DNA of 64,000 nucleotides. It comes from Gordonia heveisoli. GTDB lineage: Bacteria; Actinomycetota; Actinomycetes; Mycobacteriales; Mycobacteriaceae. Numbering within the stretch: the stretch's first letter is position 1; every line of letters starts with the position of its first letter. The stretch spans positions 1-64,000 of the forward strand of contig NZ_JASXSH010000024.1 in the NCBI RefSeq assembly GCF_030315745.1, written 5' to 3'. The position numbers were made by a program, and so were the translations under genes. The notes below the pieces were generated by a model. The model searched no databases. It was not told the origin of the DNA and saw nothing but the letters and a program-made list of their open reading frames with translations. This document shows positions 27,464-36,438 of the stretch, piece by piece.

Positions 27464-29017
27464 ATGCAACTCAGCCGGGGGAGTCGTGACTACGGTTCGA
27501 TCCTGTTGGGGTCGGCCGACGAGAGTTCCGTCGTCCAGCGGGTACGGATCCAGACCCTGATGACCGCGTCGATCGTGGTGGCAAACCTGGTCGGGGCGTT
27601 GGTCGCGGTGGCCCTCGCAGCGGTCGGGATTCCGCAGCCGTCGGTGTTCCAGTCCGAGCTGTGGTGGGTCAACTTCATCGCGGTCCCGGTCTATATCGCG
27701 GTCGCCTTCGTCGTCGGGATCGGGTGGGGCACCGTCGTCATCACCCGCGACCTGCGCTGGGCCATTCGCGGTCTGCAACCCACCGAACGAGACGCCCGGC
27801 GGACGATGCGCGCGAGCTGGCGGCTGACGCGGATGCAGGGGTTGCTGTGGGGTGGCGCGACCGTCATGTTCACCCTGATGTACGGCATCGTCGATCCGGA
27901 GCTGATCCCGAAAACGCTGTTCGTGGTGGCCATGTCGGGTGTGGTCGTGGTCGCCATCTCACATCTGCTGATCGAGTTCACCCTGCGGCCGGTGGCCGCG
28001 GACCTGCTCAGCGCGGGCTATCGGCGGCGCAAACGCAGTGGGGTGCGGTCACGGTCGGTGGTGTCGTGGATCATCGGTTCGGCCATTCCGATCGTCGGCA
28101 TCCTGCTCGTCGTCGGCTTCGGGTTGTCCAGAGCCGAGACCTCCAAACTCGACGTCTTCATCGGGGTCACCGTGCTCGGCCTGACCGCGCTGTTCACCGG
28201 ACTGCTGCTCACCCTGCTGACGAGCCTGAGCATCACCGGACCCATCCGGAGCGTGCGCAGCGGCATGAATCGTGTTCGTGCGGGTGACCTGCAAGCCGAC
28301 CTCGTCGTCTACGACGGCACCGAACTCGGCGATCTGCAGGTCGGTTTCAACACTATGGTCTCCGGACTGCGGGAACGCGAACACATGCGGGACGTGTTCG
28401 GTCGGCACGTCGGTCGGGACGTCGCCGCCGCGGCCCTGGCGTCCGATCCCGAACTCGGTGGCAGCGAACGCGTCGTCGCCACCATGTTCGTCGATGTCAT
28501 CGGGTCGACCACGCTGGCCGCCCAGCGCACCCCGGCGCAGGTCGTGGAGATCCTCAACCGCTTCTTCGCGGTCATCGTGGCGGCCGTCGATGCCGAACGC
28601 GGGCTGGTGAACAAATTCGAGGGTGATGCGGTGCTGGCCATCTTCGGAGCGCCCATCGGTCTCGACGATCCGGCGGGTGCGGCGCTGTCGGCGGCCCGGC
28701 GGATCGCTGCCGAACTCGTCAACGAGGTGCCGGAGCTCAAGGCCGGTATCGGGGTCGGATACGGACCGGTCGTCGCCGGAAACGTCGGGGCCATCGAGCG
28801 GTTCGAATACACGGTGATCGGCGATCCGGTCAACGAGAGCGCCCGGCTGTCCGAACTGGCCAAACGCGACCCGCGCCGTCCGCTGGGGTCGGGGCGGGCG
28901 ATCGATGCCGCTGCCGCGACGGAAGCGTCGTGCTGGGAGCAGCAGGAGACGGTCGAACTGCGCGGGCGGACCGCGACGACCGTCGTCTACGCGGCCGTCA
29001 TAGATCCGCCGGACTGA
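27464..29017 (+). CDS. membrane-bound class III adenylate cyclase (Rv1318c-type)
   Basis: About 517 residues from ATG 27464. Six membrane helices precede a HAMP linker (about 265-320, 'ITGPIRSVRSGMNRVRAGDLQADL'), then the class III catalytic domain. Metal-binding Asp residues are in 'FVDVIGSTTLA' and 'KFEGDAVLAIFG', the adenine-selecting Lys is in 'NKFEGD', and the transition-state Asn/Arg are in 'GDPVNESARL'. All needed residues are present, so an active homodimeric cAMP synthase is expected. It is divergent from the carotenoid oxygenase. Confidence 0.93.
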   Translation: MQLSRGSRDYGSILLGSADESSVVQRVRIQTLMTASIVVANLVGALVAVALAAVGIPQPSVFQSELWWVNFIAVPVYIAVAFVVGIGWGTVVITRDLRWAIRGLQPTERDARRTMRASWRLTRMQGLLWGGATVMFTLMYGIVDPELIPKTLFVVAMSGVVVVAISHLLIEFTLRPVAADLLSAGYRRRKRSGVRSRSVVSWIIGSAIPIVGILLVVGFGLSRAETSKLDVFIGVTVLGLTALFTGLLLTLLTSLSITGPIRSVRSGMNRVRAGDLQADLVVYDGTELGDLQVGFNTMVSGLREREHMRDVFGRHVGRDVAAAALASDPELGGSERVVATMFVDVIGSTTLAAQRTPAQVVEILNRFFAVIVAAVDAERGLVNKFEGDAVLAIFGAPIGLDDPAGAALSAARRIAAELVNEVPELKAGIGVGYGPVVAGNVGAIERFEYTVIGDPVNESARLSELAKRDPRRPLGSGRAIDAAAATEASCWEQQETVELRGRTATTVVYAAVIDPPD

Positions 29018-29040
29018 CGTCGCGACTCAGCTGTCGGCTG

Positions 29041-29436
29041 TCAGATGGCGGGTTCGGAGGAGACCAGTCGGCCGTCGGGACCCACGATGCTCAGACCGAG
29101 GTCGACGAAGAGCCGGTACGTGTAGCCGTTGTTGTAGGCCACGTAGTAGTAGTTCCCGCTGCCGTTCTCCTGTTGGTGGACCTCGGCGACCGGCAGGGTG
29201 ATCGCGTTGCCGGTCTGCCGACCGACGCCGCGGTACTCGAACCGACCGTCGCCCTTCCACTGGCAGATCGTCGCCGCCGAGTTCGCGGTGATCACCGAGG
29301 TGACGTGGAACTGGCCGGGGCCGCAGGACGGTGCGCCGGTGTCGGCGTCGGCGTGGGCCGAGGCGAACAGGAGTCCGGCGCCTGCCGCGACGGTTGCGGC
29401 GAGAGTGGCCATGGAACGAATCAGTGTGGCGGTCAT
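29041..29436 (-). CDS. small secreted protein
   Basis: 131 residues from ATG 29436. A signal peptide covers about residues 1-31 ('MATLAATVAAGAGLLFASAHADA'), leaving a mature domain of about 100 residues with two Cys (GAPSCGPG and TICQW) that could form one disulfide, and Tyr/Asn-rich strands ('NYYYVAYNNGYTYRLFV'). No known family. A pair of direct repeats lies 34-71 nt upstream. Confidence 0.72.
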   Translation of the reverse strand: MTATLIRSMATLAATVAAGAGLLFASAHADADTGAPSCGPGQFHVTSVITANSAATICQWKGDGRFEYRGVGRQTGNAITLPVAEVHQQENGSGNYYYVAYNNGYTYRLFVDLGLSIVGPDGRLVSSEPAI

Positions 29437-29469
29437 GGCGACAACGCTAAGGGCGGATCGTCGGCGCGA

Positions 29470-29507
29470 ACATGGGGAGAAGTCCCCGGACATGGGCAGA
29501 ACTCCCC
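29470..29507 (-). promoter_or_regulatory. paired direct repeats upstream of the secreted-protein gene
   Basis: ACATGGGGAGAAGTCCCC (29470-29487) and ACATGGGCAGAACTCCCC (29490-29507) differ at two of 18 positions and are spaced 20 bp apart, about two helical turns. They sit just upstream of the minus-strand gene starting at 29436, where a transcription activator would bind. The regulator is unknown. Confidence 0.45.
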
Positions 29508-29542
29508 TCGCCGTGATCGCGTGATCGCGGGCCCGAACTGCG

Positions 29543-31153
29543 TCAGGCTCCGTCCGGATCGGCCTGTGCCTCGGCGTGATCCAACTGGCGCAACGCCTTT
29601 CGTAGAACCTCGTCGTCGATGCGGCCGGCGTCGCGTTCGGCGACGAACACCGCGCGCTGGACCTTGAGGATCTCCATGCGCATTCGATGTCCGGCGGCGG
29701 TCGGGCTCTCCCCGATGGTCTCCGGTCCGCGGCCGAGTTCCTCCCACGCGACATTGCGCTGAGTCGTGACCCACTTGCGCAGGATCGCGACCTGTATCCG
29801 GCGGGGGTCGTCACGATCGGCGGCTTCCGCGTCGATCTCGGTCGCGTAGCGGTCGAGTAGCCGTTCGGATTCGCGGCTGGCGCGGTCCTGGGCGCCGGCG
29901 AAGGCGATGCGGTCCTCGGTGTCCTCGTTCCCCGCGACACCGAAGAAGCGGATGAACCAGCCCAGCGTGGTGCCCTGGATGAGCAGGGTTCCGACGACGA
30001 CCACGAACGTGACGAACAGGATCTCGGGACGGGCAGGGAAGGGGGATCCGTCCTCGACGGTGACCGGGATCGCGAAGGCCGCCGCCAGTGAGACCACGCC
30101 GCGCATGCCGGCCCAGCCGACGATGAAGACCCAACTCGGCTTCGGGGCCTGTTCGCGTTCCCGGATCCGCCGCGACAGCAGCCGGGGCAGATAGGTCGCC
30201 GGATAGATCCAGACGAACCGCACGCCGATGGTGACCGCCAGGATGACCACCGCGTCGACGGCGATGTGCAGCCAGGATTCGCCGGAGAGCCCGCGGACCA
30301 GGGCAGGCATCTGCAGGCCGATCAGCAGGAAGACGAAGGCCTCCAGAATGGCGTCGATGGACTTTCGGACCGCGTCGTCCTGCAGACGCGTGGCGTAGCC
30401 GAGGCGAATCGAGCGGGTGCCGAGAAACAGGCCCGCCGTCACCACCGCGATCACCCCCGACGCCTCGACTTCCTCGGCGAGGAAGTAGGTGCCGAAGGAC
30501 ACCATGATCCCGATCGCCGTCTCCATCGGCGGATCGTCGAGCCAGGTGCGGACCCAGGACACCGCATAGCCGACCACCAGTCCGACGACGAGTCCGCCGA
30601 GTGCTGCGGCCAGGAAGGTGACCAGACCCTCGGTCAGACTCGCGGTGGTCCCGATCGCCGCGGCGAGGGCGATGCGGTACGCGGTCAGGGCGGTGGCGTC
30701 GTTGAGCAGGCTCTCGCCGCCGAGGAGCGTCATAATGCGTCGGGGCAGACCGAGGCGACGGCCGATGGCCTGCGCGGATACCGCATCCGGCGGCGCCACG
30801 ACCGCACCGAGTACCAGCGCGGCGGCGAGTGGGATTCCCGGCACCACCCAGTAGGCGACCAAGCCGATCACGACCGCCGATGCCAGCGGCAGCCCGATCG
30901 CCAGCAGGCCGATCGCCCGACGATTGGCGCGGATGGCGCCGTAGGAGCTGTCCTGGGCGGCCGAGTACAGCAGCGGCGGCAGGATCAGGAACAGCACCAG
31001 GTCCGGATCGAGATCGACATCGCCGAACCCGGGGATCCAGCCGACGGCCAGTCCGACGACGACCAGGATCAACGGTGCCGACAGTCCGAATCGACGACAG
31101 ACGGCTGCGATGGCGACGGCCGCGATGGCGACCAGCAGCAACGGGGCACTCAC
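29543..31153 (-). CDS. Na+/H+ antiporter, CPA1/NhaP type
   Basis: About 536 residues from GTG 31153, 8 nt after AGGG; GTG 31159 is an alternative two codons earlier. Twelve or so helices are followed by a cytosolic tail of 120 residues. The ion site shows 'GGESLLNDATALTAY' (the ND pair of CPA1 antiporters) and 'VVAPPDAVSA' in the preceding helix; 'WAGMRGVVSLAAAFAIP' holds the conserved Arg. It exchanges Na+ (or K+) for H+. It is divergent from the UBP-zinc-finger gene. Confidence 0.9.
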   Translation of the reverse strand: MSAPLLLVAIAAVAIAAVCRRFGLSAPLILVVVGLAVGWIPGFGDVDLDPDLVLFLILPPLLYSAAQDSSYGAIRANRRAIGLLAIGLPLASAVVIGLVAYWVVPGIPLAAALVLGAVVAPPDAVSAQAIGRRLGLPRRIMTLLGGESLLNDATALTAYRIALAAAIGTTASLTEGLVTFLAAALGGLVVGLVVGYAVSWVRTWLDDPPMETAIGIMVSFGTYFLAEEVEASGVIAVVTAGLFLGTRSIRLGYATRLQDDAVRKSIDAILEAFVFLLIGLQMPALVRGLSGESWLHIAVDAVVILAVTIGVRFVWIYPATYLPRLLSRRIREREQAPKPSWVFIVGWAGMRGVVSLAAAFAIPVTVEDGSPFPARPEILFVTFVVVVGTLLIQGTTLGWFIRFFGVAGNEDTEDRIAFAGAQDRASRESERLLDRYATEIDAEAADRDDPRRIQVAILRKWVTTQRNVAWEELGRGPETIGESPTAAGHRMRMEILKVQRAVFVAERDAGRIDDEVLRKALRQLDHAEAQADPDGA

Positions 31154-31249
31154 CCGCACGACCCTATGCGTCCGCGCGGATTACCGAAGGCGGTGGCGAG
31201 GTGTCGCCGAGCGGCCGCACGGACCGCCGCCGACGCGGATAATGGCGAC

Positions 31250-31582
31250 GTGCAGATCTTTCGCAGGAATCGAGCAGACCGGGCCGGTCGTGAGCGCGGG
31301 TCGACCCCGACCAGCTGCCCAGAACTGGCCGCGATCGGTGTCGATCCGTCGGCGGATCCCGAACCGGGCGCGCAGAGATGCTGTGAGGACTGCGTCGCGA
31401 TGGGTGAGCATCACTGGGCGCACCTGCGCAAATGCCTGGTCTGCGGGCATGTCTCGTGTTGCGATTCGAGTCCGCGACGGCACGCGACCGCGCATTTCGA
31501 GGCGACGGGACATCCGGTGATGCGCTCGGCCGAACCGGGGGAGTCCTGGCGCTGGTGCTATATCCATGAGGCGATGGGCTGA
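31250..31582 (+). CDS. UBP-type zinc finger protein
   Basis: 110 residues from GTG 31250. After a basic N-terminus comes a full ZnF-UBP module: 'CCEDCVAMGEHHWAHLRKCLVCGHVSCCDSSPRRHATAHFEATGHPV' supplies the Cys/His ligands in the usual CxxC...CxxC...H...H order. In bacteria such single-domain proteins are common in actinomycetes and some sit by antiporters; in eukaryotes the domain binds ubiquitin C-termini, which cannot be assumed here. A longer open frame upstream is antisense shadow of the antiporter. Confidence 0.82.
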   Translation: MQIFRRNRADRAGRERGSTPTSCPELAAIGVDPSADPEPGAQRCCEDCVAMGEHHWAHLRKCLVCGHVSCCDSSPRRHATAHFEATGHPVMRSAEPGESWRWCYIHEAMG

Positions 31583-31670
31583 GCCCGGCAGTCGGCAGAC
31601 GACGGGTGCGGACAGAGACATGGCGACCGACGTCGGCCGGTCGTCGGCGGCGGGAAAGTAGGATTTGAGG

Positions 31671-33455
31671 ATGACCTCGAACAGCGAGCGCGACGGCAAC
31701 CCCGAGGAGCCCACCCGTCTCGTCGGACCACCCGACATCATCGGTACGCCGCTGAGTCCGACAGCCACCAAGGTGATGCTGCTCGGCGCCGGTGAACTGG
31801 GCAAGGAGGTGGTGATCGCCTTCCAGCGCCTGGGCGTGGAGGTGGTGGCCGTCGATCGGTACGAGAATGCCCCCGGCCATCAGGTCGCCCACCACGCCGA
31901 GGTCATCGACATGACCGACCGCGACGCGGTGCTGGCCGTCATCGACAAGCACCGGCCCGCTTACGTGGTGCCCGAGATCGAGGCGATCGCCACCGACGCC
32001 CTCGCCGACGCCGAGCGTCGCGGCCTGACCGAGGTCGTCCCGACGGCCGCGGCGGTCGTCGCAACGATGAACCGGGAGGGCATCCGCAGGCTGGCCGACG
32101 AGGAGCTGGGCCTGCCGACCTCGCCCTACCTGTTTGCCGACACCCTCGACGAACTGCGGGTGGCCGCCGAGCAGGTCGGTTTCCCGTGTGTGGTGAAACC
32201 GGTCATGTCGTCGTCGGGCAAGGGGCAGACGATCCTGCAGGGCCCCGACGACGTTGATGCCGCCTGGGAGACCGCGTCGACCGGCGGGCGGGTGGCTAGC
32301 GAGCGGGTCATCGTCGAGGGGTTCATCGAATTCGACTACGAAATCACTCTGCTGACCGTCCGAGCCGTCGATCCCGCCTCGGGCCGCGTCGTCACCCATT
32401 TCTGCGCGCCGATCGGGCATCGGCAGATCAACGGCGACTATGTGGAGAGCTGGCAGCCGCAGGAGATGAGCGCCGATGCGCTGGCCTCGGCGACCTCCAT
32501 CGCAGCTCGTGTCGCCACCGGCCTGGGTGACGGCAACCTCGGTGGCCGTGGTGTTTTCGGTGTCGAACTGTTCATCAAGGGCGACGACGTCTACTTCTCC
32601 GAGGTGAGCCCGCGACCACATGACACCGGCCTGGTCACCATGGCGACGCAGCGGCTGAGCGAATTCGAGATGCATGCGCGGGCGATCCTTGGCCTGCCCG
32701 TCGACGTCACCCTGGCGTCGCCGGGTGCGTCGGCGGTGATCTACGGGCAGCTCGACGAACCGGCCATCGGCTTCGAGGACGTGGCTTCGGCGCTGACGGT
32801 GCCGGAGACCGACATCCGGCTGTTCGGTAAGCCGGAGAGCTTTCACCGTCGTCGGATGGGTGTCGTCACCGCGACCGCCGACGATGTGCCCGCGGCCCGC
32901 GAACGTGCGGTGCGTGCGGCCTCGATCGTCTCGCCGGTGTCGGGGCGCGTGGCGCAACGGCGCATCCCGGCACCCGTGCTGCCACCAGCCGCCCCGCCGA
33001 TGCCGCCCCGACGGCCGGGGCCGCCGCCGCGTCCGGTGGGGCCACCGCCGTTCGCCGGTCCCGGTCCGCGGCCCGGCCCGCCGCCGGGGATGGGGCGTCC
33101 CGGCCCAGCACCCCGTCCCGATGCGCCCCGTCCCGATGCGCCGCGGGCGGGTGGGCCGCTGCCGCCACGTCCCGGACGTCCGGGACCAGCGCCGACCGGA
33201 GGTCCGGGGCGCCCGCCCCAGCCGGGCCCGTCGTCGCGGCCGGGCACACCGCGGGCCCCGGGAGCGGGAGGACAGCCGAAGGCGCCGGACGCCGCTGATC
33301 GTGCGCAGTCGGAGTGGTCCCAGCCGTCGCCGCCGCGCGAGGTCCCGGCACCAGAACCTCGGATCCCCGACCTGCACGACGACGCCGTGGTGGACGCGAC
33401 GACCGAGATGATCGACGCGTCCGGGCCACGTCCGTCCCGCGCGGGGGCCGAGTGA
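31671..33455 (+). CDS. purT: formate-dependent GAR transformylase PurT with Pro-rich tail
   Basis: 594 residues from ATG 31671, with GAGG directly upstream. The first ~410 residues are a normal PurT: ATP-grasp with '[12 protein letters not shown]', '[14 protein letters not shown]' and '[16 protein letters not shown]'. It makes formyl-GAR from GAR, formate and ATP without folate. The last ~180 residues (DNA from about 32950) are Pro/Gly/Arg-rich ('[20 protein letters not shown]') and disordered, ending in an acidic stretch; standard PurT stops at about 390-420. The reading frame and codon bias continue smoothly, so this looks like a real extension. Rv0389 (purT) is the positional equivalent. 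Confidence 0.9.
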   Translation: MTSNSERDGNPEEPTRLVGPPDIIGTPLSPTATKVMLLGAGELGKEVVIAFQRLGVEVVAVDRYENAPGHQVAHHAEVIDMTDRDAVLAVIDKHRPAYVVPEIEAIATDALADAERRGLTEVVPTAAAVVATMNREGIRRLADEELGLPTSPYLFADTLDELRVAAEQVGFPCVVKPVMSSSGKGQTILQGPDDVDAAWETASTGGRVASERVIVEGFIEFDYEITLLTVRAVDPASGRVVTHFCAPIGHRQINGDYVESWQPQEMSADALASATSIAARVATGLGDGNLGGRGVFGVELFIKGDDVYFSEVSPRPHDTGLVTMATQRLSEFEMHARAILGLPVDVTLASPGASAVIYGQLDEPAIGFEDVASALTVPETDIRLFGKPESFHRRRMGVVTATADDVPAARERAVRAASIVSPVSGRVAQRRIPAPVLPPAAPPMPPRRPGPPPRPVGPPPFAGPGPRPGPPPGMGRPGPAPRPDAPRPDAPRAGGPLPPRPGRPGPAPTGGPGRPPQPGPSSRPGTPRAPGAGGQPKAPDAADRAQSEWSQPSPPREVPAPEPRIPDLHDDAVVDATTEMIDASGPRPSRAGAE

Positions 33456-33504
33456 CCGCAACCGCACCCATGTCGGTGCGCGAAACGGTCGGCTGACCTT
33501 CGCC

Positions 33505-33984
33505 GTGCCGCTCTATGGCGAGTTGATCGTCGCGCTGGCGATCGGGGTGGGTCTGCTGGGCATCGTCATCCCGGTGTTGCCGGGAAGTCTGGTCGTCGGG
33601 GTGGCCATCGGGGTGTGGGCGGCGATCGTGGGCGGTGCGGGATGGGCGGTGTTCGCGGCGGCGGCAGCCGTCATCGTGATCGGTGAGGTGGTCAAATACT
33701 TCGCAGCCGGACGTTCGTTGCGTGCCGGTGGGGTCCCCGGTACGACGATCATCGTCGGCGGTGTGGTCGGCATCGTGGGGTTCTTCGTAGTGCCCGTGAT
33801 CGGTCTGTTCCTCGGGTTTCTGCTGGGTGCGGCCGTCACCGAACTCATTCGCACCCGCCATCCACGGCCGGCCTGGCGCGGGGCGGTGGCCGCGTGCAAA
33901 GCGGCGGCCATCACGATGGGTATCGAACTGTTGGCGGCGCTGCTCGCCACCGCGATCTGGCTGGCCGGAGCGTTCGTTCTCTGA
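33505..33984 (+). CDS. DUF456 membrane protein
   Basis: 159 residues from GTG 33505 (PLYGELIVALAIGVGLLG). Four to five helices with the DUF456 pattern 'GLLGIVIPVLPGSLVVG' and 'GTTIIVGGVVGIVGFFVVPVIGLFLG' (two Gly-rich repeats). Function unknown. It begins 49 nt after purT and may share its transcript; the ribosome binding site is weak. Confidence 0.85.
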   Translation: MPLYGELIVALAIGVGLLGIVIPVLPGSLVVGVAIGVWAAIVGGAGWAVFAAAAAVIVIGEVVKYFAAGRSLRAGGVPGTTIIVGGVVGIVGFFVVPVIGLFLGFLLGAAVTELIRTRHPRPAWRGAVAACKAAAITMGIELLAALLATAIWLAGAFVL

Positions 33985-34231
33985 CCGGTGAGGCGTCGAT
34001 CGGGTAACGACAGTGCAGAACATTCTGGGATTCGTCTGTGCGGTGCGTAACGATTCCTGGTGGGCTCACCGATAGTCCTTGTGTCGACGATCACTATCGT
34101 GGCCCGCGTATTCACGTCAGTGGATGGAAGACGGTGGACTTCACCGGGATTCCGAGCGCGGGGCGGATCGTCGGCCTTCATCGAACGAGGTGGCGGCACC
34201 CCGCCGACGAACGGAACGAGGAGATCACCGA

Positions 34232-34690
34232 ATGAAGATTGCACTCAAACGAGCCGGCGCCGCAGTGCTGGCAACCGTGGGCATCGCCGCGGGCTCGCTT
34301 GCCGCGACCACACCGGCCCAGGCCGCTATCCCGGGTGATCTGCAGATCACCGGCAACGTCGAATGCCACTTCGGTCAGTGGGGCCAGCCCTGGAACCAGG
34401 CCTGGTACATGTACCGCTGGATGACCGTGCGCAATGTCGGCGGCACCACGATCCACAATGTGACCCTGACCGAGATCAACGGCAACCAGGTCTACATCAA
34501 GGAACTCAAGCCCGGCCAGAGCATGTCCAAGTGGAACGCCAAGCAGAACCGCTGGGTGCGTCCGATCGAGACCCGCTGGTTCGGTTGCTTCCCGAGTTCG
34601 ATCTCCGGATTCACCGTCGGAGCCGAGGCCGAGAACCTGACCAACAACTTCGGTTACTGGCAGAACTGGCGACGCATCGACAACCCCTGA
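34232..34690 (+). CDS. secreted protein of unknown function
   Basis: 152 residues from ATG 34232 with GAGGAG 9 nt upstream. A clear signal peptide ends at about residue 32 (TTPAQA before AIPG). The mature part of about 120 residues is rich in Trp, Asn and Gly ('GQWGQPWNQAWYMYRWMTV') and has two Cys that could pair. It resembles no family I can name. Gene-free sequence of about 250 nt upstream should hold its promoter; two hairpins follow its stop. Confidence 0.75.
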   Translation: MKIALKRAGAAVLATVGIAAGSLAATTPAQAAIPGDLQITGNVECHFGQWGQPWNQAWYMYRWMTVRNVGGTTIHNVTLTEINGNQVYIKELKPGQSMSKWNAKQNRWVRPIETRWFGCFPSSISGFTVGAEAENLTNNFGYWQNWRRIDNP

Positions 34691-34703
34691 TCCACGCCCC
34701 GGG

Positions 34704-34747
34704 GACGGGTGCGGTTCGGGGAGGACGCCCCCGCAACCGCACCCGTC
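34704..34747 (+). terminator. terminator hairpin after the secreted-protein gene
   Basis: GACGGGTGCGGTT (34704-34716) pairs perfectly with AACCGCACCCGTC (34735-34747) over an 18-nt GC-rich loop. It starts 14 nt after the stop codon; there is no T-run. Confidence 0.6.
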
Positions 34748-34762
34748 GTCCGGGCCACGAAG

Positions 34763-34798
34763 AAGAGCGGCGACCGTGATAATCCGGTCGCCGCTCTT
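34763..34798. terminator. bidirectional terminator between convergent genes
   Basis: AAGAGCGGCGACCG (34763-34776) pairs perfectly over 14 bp with CGGTCGCCGCTCTT (34785-34798), loop 8 nt. It lies between the convergent secreted-protein gene and fprA, ending 16 nt before the fprA stop. Confidence 0.8.
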
Positions 34799-34814
34799 GT
34801 GTTCGTCAGTTGTG

Positions 34815-36212
34815 TCAGGCGCTGGGCGGGGACACCTTGTGCGGCTCGGATGCGGCCAGCATGTCCTCACGCTCGACGACCTTGATCCGGTCGCGGCCCT
34901 CGGCGGCACCCAGTGCGCGCTCGTGCTCGTCGAGGCGGTACCAGCCGTCCCACGTGGTGAACGGGATGCTGCGGCTCTCCAGCAGTTCGATGATCTCGTC
35001 CTCGCCCGGATGCTCCGGGTTCAGCAGGGCGCCGTTGGTCATGTCCTCGATGATGCAGTCGACCGTCTCGTTGGCGTCACCCTTGGTGTGGCCGATCAGG
35101 CCGACCGGGCCACGCTTGACCCAACCCGTGGTGTAGATACCGGTCAGATGCCGGCCCTCGTCGAAGACGCGTCCGGCCTCATTGGGGATGACGCCGGCCT
35201 GCTGGTCGAACGGGATCTGCGGCAGGTTGTCCGACAAGTAGCCCACCGCGCGGTACACGGCGCCGATCTCCCAGTCGGTGAACTTGCCGGTCGACTTCAC
35301 GTTGCCGGTGCCGTCGAGTTCGGTGCGCTCGGTCCGCAGTCCGACGACCTTGCCGTCCTCGCCGAGGATCTCGGTCGGGCTCTCGAAGAAGTGCAGGAAC
35401 AGCTTGTGGATCGCACCCTGCTTGGGCTCGCGGATCGCGTAGTTCTCGATGATCGTCGCGACCTGGTCGGTGATCTTGGAACTGCGTCGTGCGACGGCCG
35501 AACCCTCGTCGTATTCGATGTCCTCGGGATTGACGACGACCTCGATATTGGGCGAGTGGTCGAGTTCCTTGAGCTCGAGCGGGGTGAACTTCGCCTGTGC
35601 GGGTCCGCGACGTCCGAAGACGTGCACCTCGATGGCCTTGTTCGCCTTGAGTCCCTGGTAGACGTTGGCTGGGATCTCGGTCGGCAGCAGTTCGTCGCCC
35701 GTCTTGGCGAGCACGCGCGCGACGTCGAGCGCCACGTTGCCGACGCCGATCACGGCGACCTTCTCCTGCTCCAGCGGCCAGGTGCGCGGGAAGTCGGGGT
35801 GCCCGTCGTACCAGGCGACGAACTGTCCGGCGCCGTAGCTGCCGTCCAGGTCGACGCCGGGGATGTCGAGAGCGCGGTCATCGGTGGCCCCGGTGGAGAA
35901 GATCATCGCGTCGTAGTGACGCCGCAGGTCATCGAGGGTGATGTCAGTGCCGTAGTCGATGTTGCCGAGCAGGCGGACCTGCGGCTTGTCGAGGACCTTG
36001 TGCAGCGCGGTGATGATGCCCTTGATGCGCGGATGGTCGGGGGCCACGCCGTAACGGATCAGTCCGAACGGGGCAGGCATACGCTCGTAGAGATCGATGC
36101 TGACGCCACGATCCTTGGCGGTGTCGGACTTCATCAACGCATCAGCGGCGTAGATCCCGGCGGGACCCGCACCGACGATGGCAACCCGGAGGGGTCGGCT
36201 GTTGTCGCTCAT
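34815..36212 (-). CDS. fprA: NADPH-ferredoxin reductase FprA
   Basis: 465 residues from ATG 36212. The FAD-binding Rossmann motif GAGPAGIYAADAL is at residues 14-26, 'PFGLIRYGVAPDHP' marks the adrenodoxin-reductase family, 'VAVIGVGNVALDVARVL' is the NADP site, and 'TGWVKRGPVGLIGHTKGDA' is the C-terminal FAD-binding signature. It passes electrons from NADPH to ferredoxin for P450s and other enzymes. A GC-rich hairpin (CTGGCCGG with CCGGCCAG) and a GTGAGG/CCTCAC palindrome lie in the 226-nt region upstream. Confidence 0.94.
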   Translation of the reverse strand: MSDNSRPLRVAIVGAGPAGIYAADALMKSDTAKDRGVSIDLYERMPAPFGLIRYGVAPDHPRIKGIITALHKVLDKPQVRLLGNIDYGTDITLDDLRRHYDAMIFSTGATDDRALDIPGVDLDGSYGAGQFVAWYDGHPDFPRTWPLEQEKVAVIGVGNVALDVARVLAKTGDELLPTEIPANVYQGLKANKAIEVHVFGRRGPAQAKFTPLELKELDHSPNIEVVVNPEDIEYDEGSAVARRSSKITDQVATIIENYAIREPKQGAIHKLFLHFFESPTEILGEDGKVVGLRTERTELDGTGNVKSTGKFTDWEIGAVYRAVGYLSDNLPQIPFDQQAGVIPNEAGRVFDEGRHLTGIYTTGWVKRGPVGLIGHTKGDANETVDCIIEDMTNGALLNPEHPGEDEIIELLESRSIPFTTWDGWYRLDEHERALGAAEGRDRIKVVEREDMLAASEPHKVSPPSA

Positions 36213-36438
36213 AGAGTTAGGCGCTTTCCGTGACTCTGGCTTTCGCGGCGCTGGCCGGTTCAGACCGGGAAGTCCCGGCCAGGTCAGCGCTGATGGGTAT
36301 GGCGTATCCCTTCTACGGTAGGCGTTGCGCGCCCGCCACCAAAATCTAGGGTGAGGGTTGCCTCACTTGTCGTGGTCAGCCCAGGTACGCCCGCCCCGGG
36401 CCAGCTCGGGTGCCGGGCCGCCGATAGAATCGCGTCCC

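Noticed and set aside
30266-31249. Upstream extension of the UBP zinc finger frame
   Set aside because: Antisense to the antiporter; real start at GTG 31250 gives a protein made of the zinc finger alone.
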